Assembly (NCBI GenBank): GCA_024277695.1
Contig: JAJRUR010000062.1
Location: 1-15,808 of the forward strand
Source: Bacteroidota bacterium
Lineage (GTDB): Bacteria; Bacteroidota; Bacteroidia; Chitinophagales; Saprospiraceae
Length of the DNA stretch: 15,808 nucleotides
Reading direction: 5' to 3'
Below, piece after piece: positions 1-8,698 of the stretch. The first letter of the stretch is position 1, and each line of letters begins with the position of its first letter. The notes beneath the pieces are model-generated. The model was not told the DNA's origin. It was given only the letters and a program-made list of their open reading frames with translations, and searched no databases. Both the position numbers and the translations under genes were made by a program.

Positions 1-3000
1 AGACCGTTCGATATCAAAGTGACTGACATTGACTTCGGCAGTTGTCGTCCAATGTAGGACATTCGTCTCCTCGATACGCCTACCACTAAAGGCTATTAAT
101 TCTAGAGGCAGAGCTGTAGTAGCGTCTGTCAATGCAAAATAAGAAAATCCTGAAAATGCTCCCGTAAAGCTATACTTTGCCCCCGTTTCGTATTCGTTTT
201 GGACTGTTGCGGCATCAATGATGACATCCGATGATGTCGCAGAAGCCAAAGGGACAGAAGATTTGACGATATTGAGAGATGCCGGACTCGGCCATACATT
301 CATTTCATTCTGTGTATAATACAGACTCACTTCGTACTGTACCATAGGATTGTCTGCCGTAATTTGGAGGGTTTTATCTGTATAAAATTTGCCTGTAGCA
401 AATCCTGCAACTTGCCTTCCCGTACCTTGGGTAACCACTTCTGCAGTAATGCAGCCTGCATCCGTGTCGGTATTAAATACACTGGCAATAATATCGCCCG
501 AAGCGTCATAAAAATGTGCACTCTCTCCCATACCTAGATTAGAGCGTTGCATTTGGCCCGTTTGGGTAGCAATCGGAGCTTTAAAATCTCCTTTGACTTG
601 TACATCATCTACTTGCCACCAGTAGTCAAAATCACCCTGCCACACAAACTTGATGGTAACTGTAGCCTGATTATCTGCGACAGAACTAATATCAATGCTC
701 ACCATTTCTCCATTCGGTGATTCAGCATTGACAGCCAAAGCATCATTGTTACTCACCGTAAAATCCGTAAAATTGATACCGTCATTACTTACTTTTACTC
801 TCGTCAAGTCATTAACATATTTTCTAAAATACTGTTCAAATTCTACGCGCACATTACTATAATTGGCACAATTGAGTACTGGCAAAACCACTTCTGCATG
901 CTCGGGTTTACCATCGTCACCATATCTATCGGACGGAAAGGTCATCCATCCGTTGGCACTGGAAGTTGAGTTTATTGGGGCACCGGAGTGATTGTTCGGT
1001 TGAGAACTATCGTCATTTACCCAGTTACCACCCGGAGGATTGGCCAGGTCATTTAAAGTCCACCCGGCAGGTATCCCTCCTGCAAAGTCTTCGGAGAGCA
1101 GTATGACTCCGGCATTGACCATAGTAGGGTCACCATCATCATCTGATATGGTATACATATATTGTGCAACACTCCCTGCTGAAGCATTGGCACCATTTGG
1201 AGGTACAGTAAGATCTAAAACTACGGTTTCGTCTATTTCCATAAGGGCATCATCCAAAATTCTTAATCGTGCAAACTGTGTGAGCGCACCACCATTGGTA
1301 AACTGGACAAAAGGATCTACGAGTACAAAATCGAAATTTTCGGTAGCAGTGCTTGCTCCATTGATACTGAGATTGACCGTTACGCTAGAAGATGGATTGC
1401 CCGAAAGGGTGATGGGTATTTGCACCTCTGTATAATCAACCATACAAGTCCCATCTGTATTGACACCAGCTGTTTCTGAACCGTTTCCGACTCCTCCGTC
1501 CCCAAAATTTGCTTTTAGTTGTTGAAAAGTTCCGGTAGTATACAGCCCTCTACCGTGCGTAGCTGCCGAGACTAAGTTGTCCGACTTGCGAACCTGTAGC
1601 ATATCGGTACGCACATTGGCTAGACCGGTATTTGTAGGGTCCCACATGGTGGCTGTACCACTAATATTGTCCGTTGACCAAACCCCTAACTCTGTTGCCA
1701 ATAATATCTGGGTCGGGTTACCGGGTGCAAAGATACCCCAGCGTACAGGCATATCGGGCAGGTTATTATCTAGCACGGTCCAGACGGAACCACCATTCGT
1801 CGTCTCTACAATCTGATCTACACCATAACTGGAGGATGTTGCGATGATGTGGTTTTCGTTGCCATCTTCTATATCAATACTACTGATATATCCGGAACCT
1901 AAGCTTGCCTTGACCAGTGTAGCAGTCTTACTCGTACCGGTATGTGCATTATCGACATAATATATTTCACCATTTTCAAAACCGAAGTAGATACGGTTAT
2001 CCATATTAGGTGATTGAGTAACAGCAGATACGAGTCCGGGGAAGTTATTTACGGTAACCTGGTCAAAAGAACTACCGCCGGATGCAGGGTCATTCCATCT
2101 CAGATAGTTATTTGCACTATGTGCGGCATATAATTTTTGTGCGGTATCGTCATAGTCTGTAGGATTGATAAATCGTCCACCGCCTTGATCCGGGATTCCC
2201 ACAAAAGAATTTCCTCCATTGGTAGAAATATAATAATTATTATTGGTAAAAGCTGTGATCTGGATATTACTGTTATTCTGATCTATATGTGGGATACCTC
2301 CATCTCCACCTGTCACTTCGGTTGTAGAGTTGATGCCCGGCATAGTATATTTTTGTGTACCATTATCCTGGTTGCCCATCAAAAAATAATCCGATCCTAC
2401 ATCGGGGTGATTTGCACAGCCATAGCCTTGCGTGACATTGTAGCCGCTATTTCTGCTTGCCCAAGGTGGATCTGCTGCCCAAGCATCGGATGAGTAATAT
2501 ACTCCTCCATCGTTAGAGTTGATCATCTCTACCGTAGAGCCGGGGCGACGTAAAAGATTGTGTTGATCTGCATGCACAAGGGCATCACAACTACCCGTCC
2601 AATAAGAGATTAAAGACCAACCGGTACCTCCATCCGTGGATCGATAGAGATCTATACCACCTACGATGACTGCATTGGAGTCATCTTCTTTGACCTGAAG
2701 GATGAGATCATACCATCCTTGGTTTCTCGAAAAATCAATGACATCCGGTGTACAATCTTGTTTGGTATATAATGGTATAGTTTTATTGACCCAAGTGGCT
2801 CCTCCATCTTCTGACTTGATGAGCCAGACTATTGCACCGTTATAACTGACGGCATAGACATGTTGGCTATTGGAGGGGGCGCAAGCGATTTCTACACGAG
2901 CACCTCCTGTTGGTATTGTAAGTTGGGACCAGTTCACACCATTATCCGTGGACTTGAATATTTTGCCATTATTAGTACCGGCATACAGATCACCATTTGC

Positions 3001-3756
3001 TGCTTTTTCCAAGTCTCTAACTATCTCTCCACCCAGTTTTTGAAATACCCAAGTGGCTCCTCCATCTGTTGACCGATGCAATCCTGAGTGCGTACCTGTA
3101 AGTACTGCACCGTCATCTGCCACGATAATATCACTGTTGTAGCTAAAGTTAGAATTAGCTGTACTAGGCAGCTGACTCCAACTCGCTCCTCCGTCAGTGG
3201 ATTTCCATATACCATCCCCTTGAACAGCATCGAAATTGTTAAATCCCTCTCCAGTTCCTACATAAAATGTCATAGTATTCGTAGGATCATAGTCTATGCA
3301 AACTATGGCTAGATTGTCCCAAAAGTCATCAATTTTTGTCCATCCTCCATCGATCGTGATGTTGTCATTGCGCCACAAACCACCTGCAACACTTCCGGCA
3401 AAAACAACTTGATTGTTCGGATCATTCGGATCAAACATTAGGGCTCTGGTACGTCCTGCTACATTATCAGGTCCTCGCTCATCCCAAGCCACTCCGGGTA
3501 TGGGATTACCACTGACTTGAGATTGTAATGCTATTTCGCGTTGTCTTGCCTCCGTATATTTTCGAGCTTTGACGAGGCGTTTTCTCGGCACATACCCCAA
3601 GGCCGGATCCTTGGTCATATCGATTTCGTGTTGAATTCGGGCTTGTGTAGCTTCGTATTTAGTAGAATGCTTCTTATTGGTGTCGCGGTGCGTAGGATTC
3701 CTATGGTATAACAGCACTATCCCTACAGCTAGAAATAAAAATAAATATTTTTTCAT
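1..3756 (-). CDS. Large secreted Asp-box (sortilin/VPS10-like) protein with Calx-beta and jelly-roll domains, partial at C-terminus
   Basis: The minus-strand frame is open from ATG at 3756 to the window edge, giving 1252 residues without a stop. The N-terminus is a short hydrophobic segment (residues 4-17) with a basic start, read as a signal peptide or anchor, then a charged linker to about residue 80. Residues 90-740 are a beta-propeller-like region with Asp-box motifs (S-x-D-x-G-x-[ST]-W) at 186, 229, 269, 315 and 373 and weaker ones at 511 and 652. Residues 765-873 look like a Calx-beta domain (ILDD, E-x-x-E-T and terminal ISDDD). Residues 886-1056 resemble a MAM or choice-of-anchor jelly roll. 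Residues 1216-1252 match the LPLEL...W-T-T-x-x-E linker that usually precedes a T9SS sorting domain, so the missing end is probably that. The role is probably cell-surface or extracellular adhesion or glycan binding. No catalytic residues are evident, and an enzymatic function is not supported. Confidence 0.9.
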   Translation of the reverse strand, partial: MKKYLFLFLAVGIVLLYHRNPTHRDTNKKHSTKYEATQARIQHEIDMTKDPALGYVPRKRLVKARKYTEARQREIALQSQVSGNPIPGVAWDERGPDNVAGRTRALMFDPNDPNNQVVFAGSVAGGLWRNDNITIDGGWTKIDDFWDNLAIVCIDYDPTNTMTFYVGTGEGFNNFDAVQGDGIWKSTDGGASWSQLPSTANSNFSYNSDIIVADDGAVLTGTHSGLHRSTDGGATWVFQKLGGEIVRDLEKAANGDLYAGTNNGKIFKSTDNGVNWSQLTIPTGGARVEIACAPSNSQHVYAVSYNGAIVWLIKSEDGGATWVNKTIPLYTKQDCTPDVIDFSRNQGWYDLILQVKEDDSNAVIVGGIDLYRSTDGGTGWSLISYWTGSCDALVHADQHNLLRRPGSTVEMINSNDGGVYYSSDAWAADPPWASRNSGYNVTQGYGCANHPDVGSDYFLMGNQDNGTQKYTMPGINSTTEVTGGDGGIPHIDQNNSNIQITAFTNNNYYISTNGGNSFVGIPDQGGGRFINPTDYDDTAQKLYAAHSANNYLRWNDPASGGSSFDQVTVNNFPGLVSAVTQSPNMDNRIYFGFENGEIYYVDNAHTGTSKTATLVKASLGSGYISSIDIEDGNENHIIATSSSYGVDQIVETTNGGSVWTVLDNNLPDMPVRWGIFAPGNPTQILLATELGVWSTDNISGTATMWDPTNTGLANVRTDMLQVRKSDNLVSAATHGRGLYTTGTFQQLKANFGDGGVGNGSETAGVNTDGTCMVDYTEVQIPITLSGNPSSSVTVNLSINGASTATENFDFVLVDPFVQFTNGGALTQFARLRILDDALMEIDETVVLDLTVPPNGANASAGSVAQYMYTISDDDGDPTMVNAGVILLSEDFAGGIPAGWTLNDLANPPGGNWVNDDSSQPNNHSGAPINSTSSANGWMTFPSDRYGDDGKPEHAEVVLPVLNCANYSNVRVEFEQYFRKYVNDLTRVKVSNDGINFTDFTVSNNDALAVNAESPNGEMVSIDISSVADNQATVTIKFVWQGDFDYWWQVDDVQVKGDFKAPIATQTGQMQRSNLGMGESAHFYDASGDIIASVFNTDTDAGCITAEVVTQGTGRQVAGFATGKFYTDKTLQITADNPMVQYEVSLYYTQNEMNVWPSPASLNIVKSSVPLASATSSDVIIDAATVQNEYETGAKYSFTGAFSGFSYFALTDATTALPLELIAFSGRRIEETNVLHWTTTAEVNVSHFDIERS

Positions 3757-3805
3757 TTTTGTAAATTATGAAGAATGTAATAAGAAAAAGGGAGTGGTTT
3801 GGCTG

Positions 3806-3813
3806 CAAAGGTA
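3806..3813 (-). promoter_or_regulatory. Putative -7 promoter box for the Asp-box protein gene
   Basis: The minus strand reads TACCTTTG, an exact match to the Bacteroidota -7 consensus TAnnTTTG. It lies 49 nt upstream of the ATG at 3756. A TTTG on the minus strand at 3840-3837 lies 23 nt further upstream and could be the -33 element, at the long end of the usual spacing. Inferred from consensus only. Confidence 0.5.
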
Positions 3814-3873
3814 ACACAAGTCCATCAAATTCATACCAAACGAGCTATTAATTATTATTAGCTTGTTTTTAGC

Positions 3874-3881
3874 TATTTTTG
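3874..3881 (+). promoter_or_regulatory. Putative -7 promoter box immediately before the E1 gene
   Basis: TATTTTTG matches TAnnTTTG exactly and ends only 4 nt before the ATG at 3886. Transcription from it would start at or next to the start codon, implying a leaderless mRNA. No convincing -33 TTG lies at the expected distance, so this is a moderate call. Confidence 0.4.
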
Positions 3882-3885
3882 TGCG

Positions 3886-5937
3886 ATGGTAAAGACAGAA
3901 AGGATAGTAGAGCTCAATATCTATACAAAAGCCTTTGAGCTGATGGCTACAGCCAAGGCTATGACGGAGCTTTATGAAGAAAAAATGAAGCTGGTCGGAA
4001 AGTACGTACATGCTACCTCTAGAGGTCACGAAGCGATTCAGATAGCACTCGGGATGCAATTACTGCCTCAAGACTTTGTATCACCCTATTACAGAGATGA
4101 TGCACTATTATTGGGCCTTGGATTATGTCCTTATGACTTGATGTTGCAATTACTTGTAAAGCGAGATGATCCATTTTCCGGAGGGCGGATATATTATAGT
4201 CATCCAAGCTTACGTGCATCGGATAAGCCAAAGATGATTTTTCAGTCTTCAGCTACCGGCATGCAAGCTATACCCGCTACAGGGATAGCGATGGGTATGC
4301 AATATAAGGAGAAGATAGGTTTGGATACCGGGAGTAGTCCCATTGTAGTATGCTCACTGGGAGATGCATCTGTAACTGAAGGAGAGGTGGCTGAGGCATT
4401 TCAGATGGCTGCCCTAAAACAGTTGCCGATCATCTATCTAGTCCAAGATAATGGATGGGATATCTCTGCCACGGTAGATGAGGTGCGCTCTCAAGATGCT
4501 GCGAGATATGCTGATGGTTTTGTCGGTTTGGAGTCGAGGAGTATTGATGGTACTGATTTTGGAGCGTGCTATACGACTTTGGAAGAGATAATGAAGATTG
4601 TCCGTACTGAGCGAAGACCATTTTTGGTCCATGCTCGTGTTCCGTTACTCAACCACCATACCAGTGGCGTACGTATGGAATGGTACCGTGATGACTTAGA
4701 GGCACATAGAGCTCGAGACCCTTATCCAAAACTCCAAAAGGAACTCCTCGAAGCCGGACTTTCCTCAGAGCAGATCCAAGAGATAGAACAAAGAGCCAAA
4801 ATACGCGTTGCTGAGGACTTGGACAGGGCGATACACAGTAAGGATCCGGAGCCTTCCGATCTATATACTCATGACTTTGCTCCGACCCCTATTGTAACAG
4901 AGCAAGGCACGCGACTGCCCAAAGGAGCAGAAGAAAAAGTCATGGTGGACTGCGGTTTGTTTGCGGTGAAGTCTCTATTGCAAAATCATAAAGAGTGCTT
5001 GTTTTACGGACAGGATGTCGGTGCCCGTATTGGTGGTGTTTTTAGAGAGGCAGCTACACTGGCAGATACTTTTGGCAGTGACCGAGTATTTAATACGGCG
5101 ATTCAAGAGGCTTTTATTATAGGCAGTACCGTAGGTATGTCAGCTGTTGGATTGAAACCTATTGTAGAAGTGCAGTTTGCGGACTATATCTGGCCGGGGC
5201 TCAATCAATTATTTACGGAAGTGAGCAGATCTTGCTATCTTTCTAACGGAAAATGGCCTGTAAGTATGGTCTTACGTGTACCGACAGGTGCTTATGGCAG
5301 TGGTGGTCCATATCACTCTTCGAGTGTGGAGTCTGTAGTATGTAACATCCGTGGGCTCAAAATCGTTTATCCATCAAATGGAGCAGATTTATATGGCTTA
5401 CTCAGAGCCGCGTATTATGACCCCAATCCGGTAGTAGTTTTTGAACATAAAGGGCTGTACTGGTCCAAAATTCCTGGGACAGATCTAGCCAAAAGTCCTC
5501 TCCCCAGTGAGGATTATTGTATTCCGATAGGAAAAGCACATATCCTCAAACCCTGCAAAGCCGATAAAAATAGTATGTGTATCATCAGCTATGGAATGGG
5601 AGTACATTGGGCTATTGAAGCATCAGAAAAGATAGAAGCAGCTATAGAGATCGTTGATTTGAGATCGCTCTATCCACTGGACGAAGAACTGATCTACGCT
5701 GTCGTGCGCAAACATGGCAAATGCCTCGTCATCACAGAAGAGCCGGTAAGTAATAGTTTTGCACAAAGTATCGCTGCCCGTATCCAAGAACACTGTTTTG
5801 AGGCACTGGATGCTCCCGTGGTCACTATCGGCTCAGCAGATATGCCCGCCATTCCACTCAACCAAATTTTGGAAAGAGAGATGGTGCTCCATAGTGCCAA
5901 AGTGGCCCAAGCTATTCAAAAATTATTGGATTACTGA
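3886..5937 (+). CDS. Fused alpha-beta E1 component of a 2-oxoacid (branched-chain-type) dehydrogenase
   Basis: This is a thiamine-diphosphate E1, which decarboxylates a 2-oxoacid and passes the acyl group to the lipoyl arm of E2. The alpha part (about residues 10-330) carries the ThDP/Mg motif GDAS (159-162) followed by DNGW (188-191), and a loop with NHHTSG at 256-261 matching the HHxT/S loop of E1-alpha. The beta part (about 350-683) has AIQEAF, whose Glu408 is the expected ThDP-activating residue, and GPYHSSSVE with the conserved His477. Both halves lie in one 683-residue chain, as in many Bacteroidota E1 proteins; in most other bacteria they are two subunits. The GGR...HPS stretch (99-108) favours the branched-chain (2-oxoisovalerate) type over pyruvate, but substrate is inferred. 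No E2 or E3 gene is adjacent. The ATG at 3886 sits directly after a -7 box; the next in-frame ATG is at 3943. Confidence 0.9.
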   Translation: MVKTERIVELNIYTKAFELMATAKAMTELYEEKMKLVGKYVHATSRGHEAIQIALGMQLLPQDFVSPYYRDDALLLGLGLCPYDLMLQLLVKRDDPFSGGRIYYSHPSLRASDKPKMIFQSSATGMQAIPATGIAMGMQYKEKIGLDTGSSPIVVCSLGDASVTEGEVAEAFQMAALKQLPIIYLVQDNGWDISATVDEVRSQDAARYADGFVGLESRSIDGTDFGACYTTLEEIMKIVRTERRPFLVHARVPLLNHHTSGVRMEWYRDDLEAHRARDPYPKLQKELLEAGLSSEQIQEIEQRAKIRVAEDLDRAIHSKDPEPSDLYTHDFAPTPIVTEQGTRLPKGAEEKVMVDCGLFAVKSLLQNHKECLFYGQDVGARIGGVFREAATLADTFGSDRVFNTAIQEAFIIGSTVGMSAVGLKPIVEVQFADYIWPGLNQLFTEVSRSCYLSNGKWPVSMVLRVPTGAYGSGGPYHSSSVESVVCNIRGLKIVYPSNGADLYGLLRAAYYDPNPVVVFEHKGLYWSKIPGTDLAKSPLPSEDYCIPIGKAHILKPCKADKNSMCIISYGMGVHWAIEASEKIEAAIEIVDLRSLYPLDEELIYAVVRKHGKCLVITEEPVSNSFAQSIAARIQEHCFEALDAPVVTIGSADMPAIPLNQILEREMVLHSAKVAQAIQKLLDY

Positions 5938-6004
5938 TAGAGGATCTTTGGTGTATGCAACTATTTGCTCTTCCATGTCGTCTATCATTAAAAAAATATA
6001 AGCA

Positions 6005-6688
6005 ATGAAAATCCATGCCCTCATACTATGTTTATGCATGATCCAACTGACCCAAGCTCAAAATACCGAGACTCGAGATTTGTCCTCCTTTAGGAGCTTA
6101 GATGCTTCAGGTAGTTTTGATATCACACTGGTCAGAAGTGATCAAAACAGGATTGAAATCCAAAGCCAACAGGTAGCAGTCAAAGACATCATAACACAAG
6201 TAGTTGGCGGTAGGCTCAAAGTGCATTATACCAAGCGCGTAAATAGACTTCGCAAAAAGCATACAGATATCACACTCTATTACAATTATTTGGACAACAT
6301 TGAACTCAGCGCTTCAGCTGAAGTGATGAGTGCAGACCCCTTAGTAGTCGATCAACTAGACTTGGATTTAAGTTCGGGAGCAGATCTACAACTCGAAATT
6401 AAGACAAACACATTAGAAGTTAATATGAGTTCCGGAGCAGACATGCAGCTTAGTGGCCAATGTCGCTACCAAAACATCGATTTGAGTTCAGGAGCACATT
6501 ACAAGGCACTCCAACTGCAGAGTGATGCGGCAGATGTCGATCTCTCTTCAGGGTCTTTAGCCAAAATTCGGATCAAATCTAAACTCATAGCTGACTCCAG
6601 TTCAGGAGCTACCCTACGATATTTGGGCAAACCTGCACAAATCAATGTACACAGTAGCTCCGGAGGTACCATAAAACAGCTACCCTAG
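6005..6688 (+). CDS. Exported GIN-domain (DUF2807) beta-solenoid protein
   Basis: The 227-residue protein has a signal peptide (hydrophobic residues 5-16, probable cleavage after TQA at 18). The start is typical of the family: a conserved R-x-L-x-x-x-G-x-F-D-I/V-x-L segment (30-42). It then forms repeated short strands with an SSG turn at 123, 142, 161, 181, 199 and 218, a spacing of 18-20 residues. This is what a right-handed beta-helix with one turn per repeat would give. The family is known as head GIN domain or putative auto-transporter adhesin and is common in Bacteroidota envelopes, but its biochemical role is not established. It begins 67 nt after the E1 stop with no terminator in between, so read-through from E1 is possible, although the two functions are not obviously related. 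No anchor or T9SS sorting domain is seen, so it is probably periplasmic or surface associated. Confidence 0.82.
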   Translation: MKIHALILCLCMIQLTQAQNTETRDLSSFRSLDASGSFDITLVRSDQNRIEIQSQQVAVKDIITQVVGGRLKVHYTKRVNRLRKKHTDITLYYNYLDNIELSASAEVMSADPLVVDQLDLDLSSGADLQLEIKTNTLEVNMSSGADMQLSGQCRYQNIDLSSGAHYKALQLQSDAADVDLSSGSLAKIRIKSKLIADSSSGATLRYLGKPAQINVHSSSGGTIKQLP

Positions 6689-6880
6689 TTCGGACATAGT
6701 ACTTTATTTATAGGTTGAAGCATATCCTTGCTATTCGGGAGACCAAGCAGGCACAAATAAAAAGAAATTTGTTTTGTCTGATTTAGACATTATGCTATTT
6801 CTTCATTGGGATTATATATACATTATCATATTATGTTATATATTTGTATATTAATCATTAACAAATTAAACATAAATCAA
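6689..6880. other. Intergenic leader region
   Basis: This AT-rich gap of 192 nt separates the GIN-domain gene from the next secreted protein gene. It contains one clear promoter box (6839-6846). I see no RNA gene, conserved riboswitch core or strong hairpin. A TTG-started reading frame runs into the downstream gene from 6806 but encodes no signal peptide and overlaps the promoter box. Confidence 0.5.
6839..6846 (+). promoter_or_regulatory. Putative -7 promoter box for the 6881 gene
   Basis: TATATTTG matches TAnnTTTG exactly and ends 34 nt before the ATG at 6881, leaving a conventional A-rich leader. The nearest upstream TTG (6806-6808) is about 30 nt away, longer than usual for a -33 element. 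Confidence 0.5.
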
Positions 6881-8284
6881 ATGAAAAGATCACTACACAG
6901 TTTATTATTTTTCTTTATAACAATGGGAGTGTGCCAAAGCCAAATATTGAACAATTCTTTTGAAGAATGGTATGCAACTACAGAATACGAGCAACCTATA
7001 GATATGCGTACGAGCAATGCTAATAATTTTATAGCCGGAGAAACTCCTAATGTAACCAAAGTAAATGGTTTGGACGGATTTGCTGCGCGAGTGATAGGAG
7101 TCCGACTCTTTGGTATTTTGACATTTCCAGGAGTAGTAGGTACTGAAGAGCTACTGACCGATGGAATCGAAAAAGTACCTTATACAGGGATGCCGGACGG
7201 AGTAGAAGCCGTAGTTCGTCACAATGTACAACCCGGTGATACTTCAAAAATAGTGTTTGGCTTTTTTAAGCAAGGTACGCTCATCAATTCCGGAACGATG
7301 GAACTGACGGGTATCCAAGACCAATTTGTACAAGTGGATTTGGATTTTCCGGATTTTTCAGAGGCTCCGGATGAGATATATTGGGCGATATTAAGTAGTG
7401 GGATCGATATACCGAATGCAGATAGTTGGATCGAGGTAGATCATATCAATTTTACAGGTGGTGCTCCTCAACTCGCCAACAACGGATTTAATGCTTGGGA
7501 AGAAAGAGGATGGGAGGATCCGGTAAACTGGTTTTCGACAAATAAATTTACTTCGACTATCTATAATATAGATGGAGTGAGCAAAACAAGTGATGCACAT
7601 CACGGAAACTGGGCTATGCGTATGGAAAGCAGTACCGACGACGAATTTATGGCTATTAATATCTCCGGTATTTTTTTGACGGATTATCCTGAAGTATTTA
7701 ATGATAACAGCTCTAGAGAGTATTCCATAGCTACCGAAGGGAACAATACGCTACGAGGGTGGTACAAATATACACCCAATGGAAATCTAGATCATGCAGC
7801 CGTTGGAGTACTACACAATGACCCGGATGCTCCATTTGATGCTGAGGTGCTGGAATTATTGCCCGCAGAAGAATGGACAAAATTTGAGCTTGTCTTTCCG
7901 GGAGGTGCTGACTCTATCATTATTCAAGCAGCAGCCGGTCTTGACGAGCAAATCGAAAACTTTACCAATGTCGGTGGTAGCGTTTTATTACTCGATCATC
8001 TCAGCTTGGATATGACTGTAGCAAGTGAATATTTGACAACTTTAGCAGCAGATATCAAGTACTTGAGCCAATCACATACGGTACAATTAAGCTTTGATCC
8101 AACGTATCCTGTCGCACAATTTGAACTATTTGATATGCAAGGACGAAAAATAGCACAACAGGATGTATCCAATCAAAATCATATCGAGATACCATTAGCT
8201 CCTTTGGTGCAAGGAGTTTATCTGATAAGAATTAAAACGAATGAAGCTATGGGATCAAAAAAGATTTTTGTACCGGGACATTAA
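6881..8284 (+). CDS. Secreted two-domain protein with a T9SS-like C-terminal sorting domain
   Basis: The start is set at the ATG at 6881 (467 residues), because only this start gives a signal peptide: MKRS, a hydrophobic stretch 8-17, and probable cleavage after CQS at 20. The body holds two similar domains in tandem. Residues 22-193 begin with N-N-S-F-E-x-W and end with W-I-E-V-D-H-I-N-F. Residues 198-378 begin with A-N-N-G-F-N-A-W and end with L-L-L-D-H-L-S-L. This pattern resembles the jelly-roll carbohydrate-binding-like modules of Bacteroidota surface proteins. Residues 385-467 resemble a T9SS type A sorting domain: FELFDMQGRKI, then L-x-Q-G-V-Y-L-I-R-I, and a final K-I-F-V. The PNP motif that usually opens this domain is missing. 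The function is unknown; glycan binding is a guess. It ends at a strong bidirectional terminator. Confidence 0.83.
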   Translation: MKRSLHSLLFFFITMGVCQSQILNNSFEEWYATTEYEQPIDMRTSNANNFIAGETPNVTKVNGLDGFAARVIGVRLFGILTFPGVVGTEELLTDGIEKVPYTGMPDGVEAVVRHNVQPGDTSKIVFGFFKQGTLINSGTMELTGIQDQFVQVDLDFPDFSEAPDEIYWAILSSGIDIPNADSWIEVDHINFTGGAPQLANNGFNAWEERGWEDPVNWFSTNKFTSTIYNIDGVSKTSDAHHGNWAMRMESSTDDEFMAINISGIFLTDYPEVFNDNSSREYSIATEGNNTLRGWYKYTPNGNLDHAAVGVLHNDPDAPFDAEVLELLPAEEWTKFELVFPGGADSIIIQAAAGLDEQIENFTNVGGSVLLLDHLSLDMTVASEYLTTLAADIKYLSQSHTVQLSFDPTYPVAQFELFDMQGRKIAQQDVSNQNHIEIPLAPLVQGVYLIRIKTNEAMGSKKIFVPGH

Positions 8285-8301
8285 AAATCCCATAGATAAA
8301 T

Positions 8302-8343
8302 AAAAAAGAGCTTAGAGGGTCGTGACCCTCTAAGCTCTTTTTT
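8302..8343. terminator. Bidirectional intrinsic terminator between convergent genes
   Basis: A perfect 19-bp stem pairs 8302-8320 with 8325-8343 around a four-base loop CGTG. The arms end in an A-run on the left and a T-run on the right, so the structure has a U-tract in both directions. It can serve the plus-strand secreted protein gene ending at 8284 and the minus-strand isc operon ending at 8369. Confidence 0.93.
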
Positions 8344-8368
8344 TGTGTAAGCTTGCTTAAAATATCTA

Positions 8369-8695
8369 TCAGACAGCAAAGCTTTCGCCACATCCACAAG
8401 TCCGTTCGGCATTAGGATTGTTAAAATAAAACCCTTTGCCGTTGAGACCACCGGAAAACTCCAATGTGGTATTACATAGATATAAAAAGCTCTTTAAATC
8501 CGTCACTATCTTGATACCGTTGTCCTCAAAAACTTGGTCGTTTTCTTGGAGTTCATTATCAAAATCCATTTTGTAAGACAGCCCTGAACAGCCTCCACTG
8601 GTTACAGAAACACGGACAAAGTAATCCTCACCCAAGCTTTCTTGTTGGACCAATTCGAGTACTTTTTCTTTGGCCGAATCAGCTACGAATAACAT
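8369..8695 (-). CDS. iscA: A-type iron-sulfur cluster carrier protein (IscA/ErpA family)
   Basis: This 108-residue protein is the usual length for the family. The three cluster-ligand cysteines are present: Cys36 in SGGCSGLSY, and Cys100 and Cys102 in the terminal TCGCGESF. A-type carriers accept Fe or an Fe-S cluster and deliver it to apo-proteins in the cytoplasm. It is the last gene of the minus-strand run iscS-iscU-iscA, beginning 3 nt after the iscU stop codon, so it is certainly cotranscribed and probably translationally coupled. Within the family, sequence alone does not firmly separate IscA from ErpA or SufA; the operon position supports IscA. Confidence 0.93.
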   Translation of the reverse strand: MLFVADSAKEKVLELVQQESLGEDYFVRVSVTSGGCSGLSYKMDFDNELQENDQVFEDNGIKIVTDLKSFLYLCNTTLEFSGGLNGKGFYFNNPNAERTCGCGESFAV

Positions 8696-8698
8696 AAT

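Noticed and set aside
1040..3312. Several plus-strand open frames opposite the Asp-box gene
   Set aside because: They are antisense to a continuous 1252-codon frame with clear domains; their translations are compositionally odd mirror frames of repeat-coding DNA.
3757..3885. Small RNA or regulatory RNA in the divergent gap
   Set aside because: Only two divergent promoter boxes are visible in 129 nt; there is no stable hairpin or terminator.
6806..6880. Upstream TTG start extending the 6881 gene by 25 residues
   Set aside because: The extension destroys the signal peptide position, covers the -7 box at 6839 and has no family resemblance.
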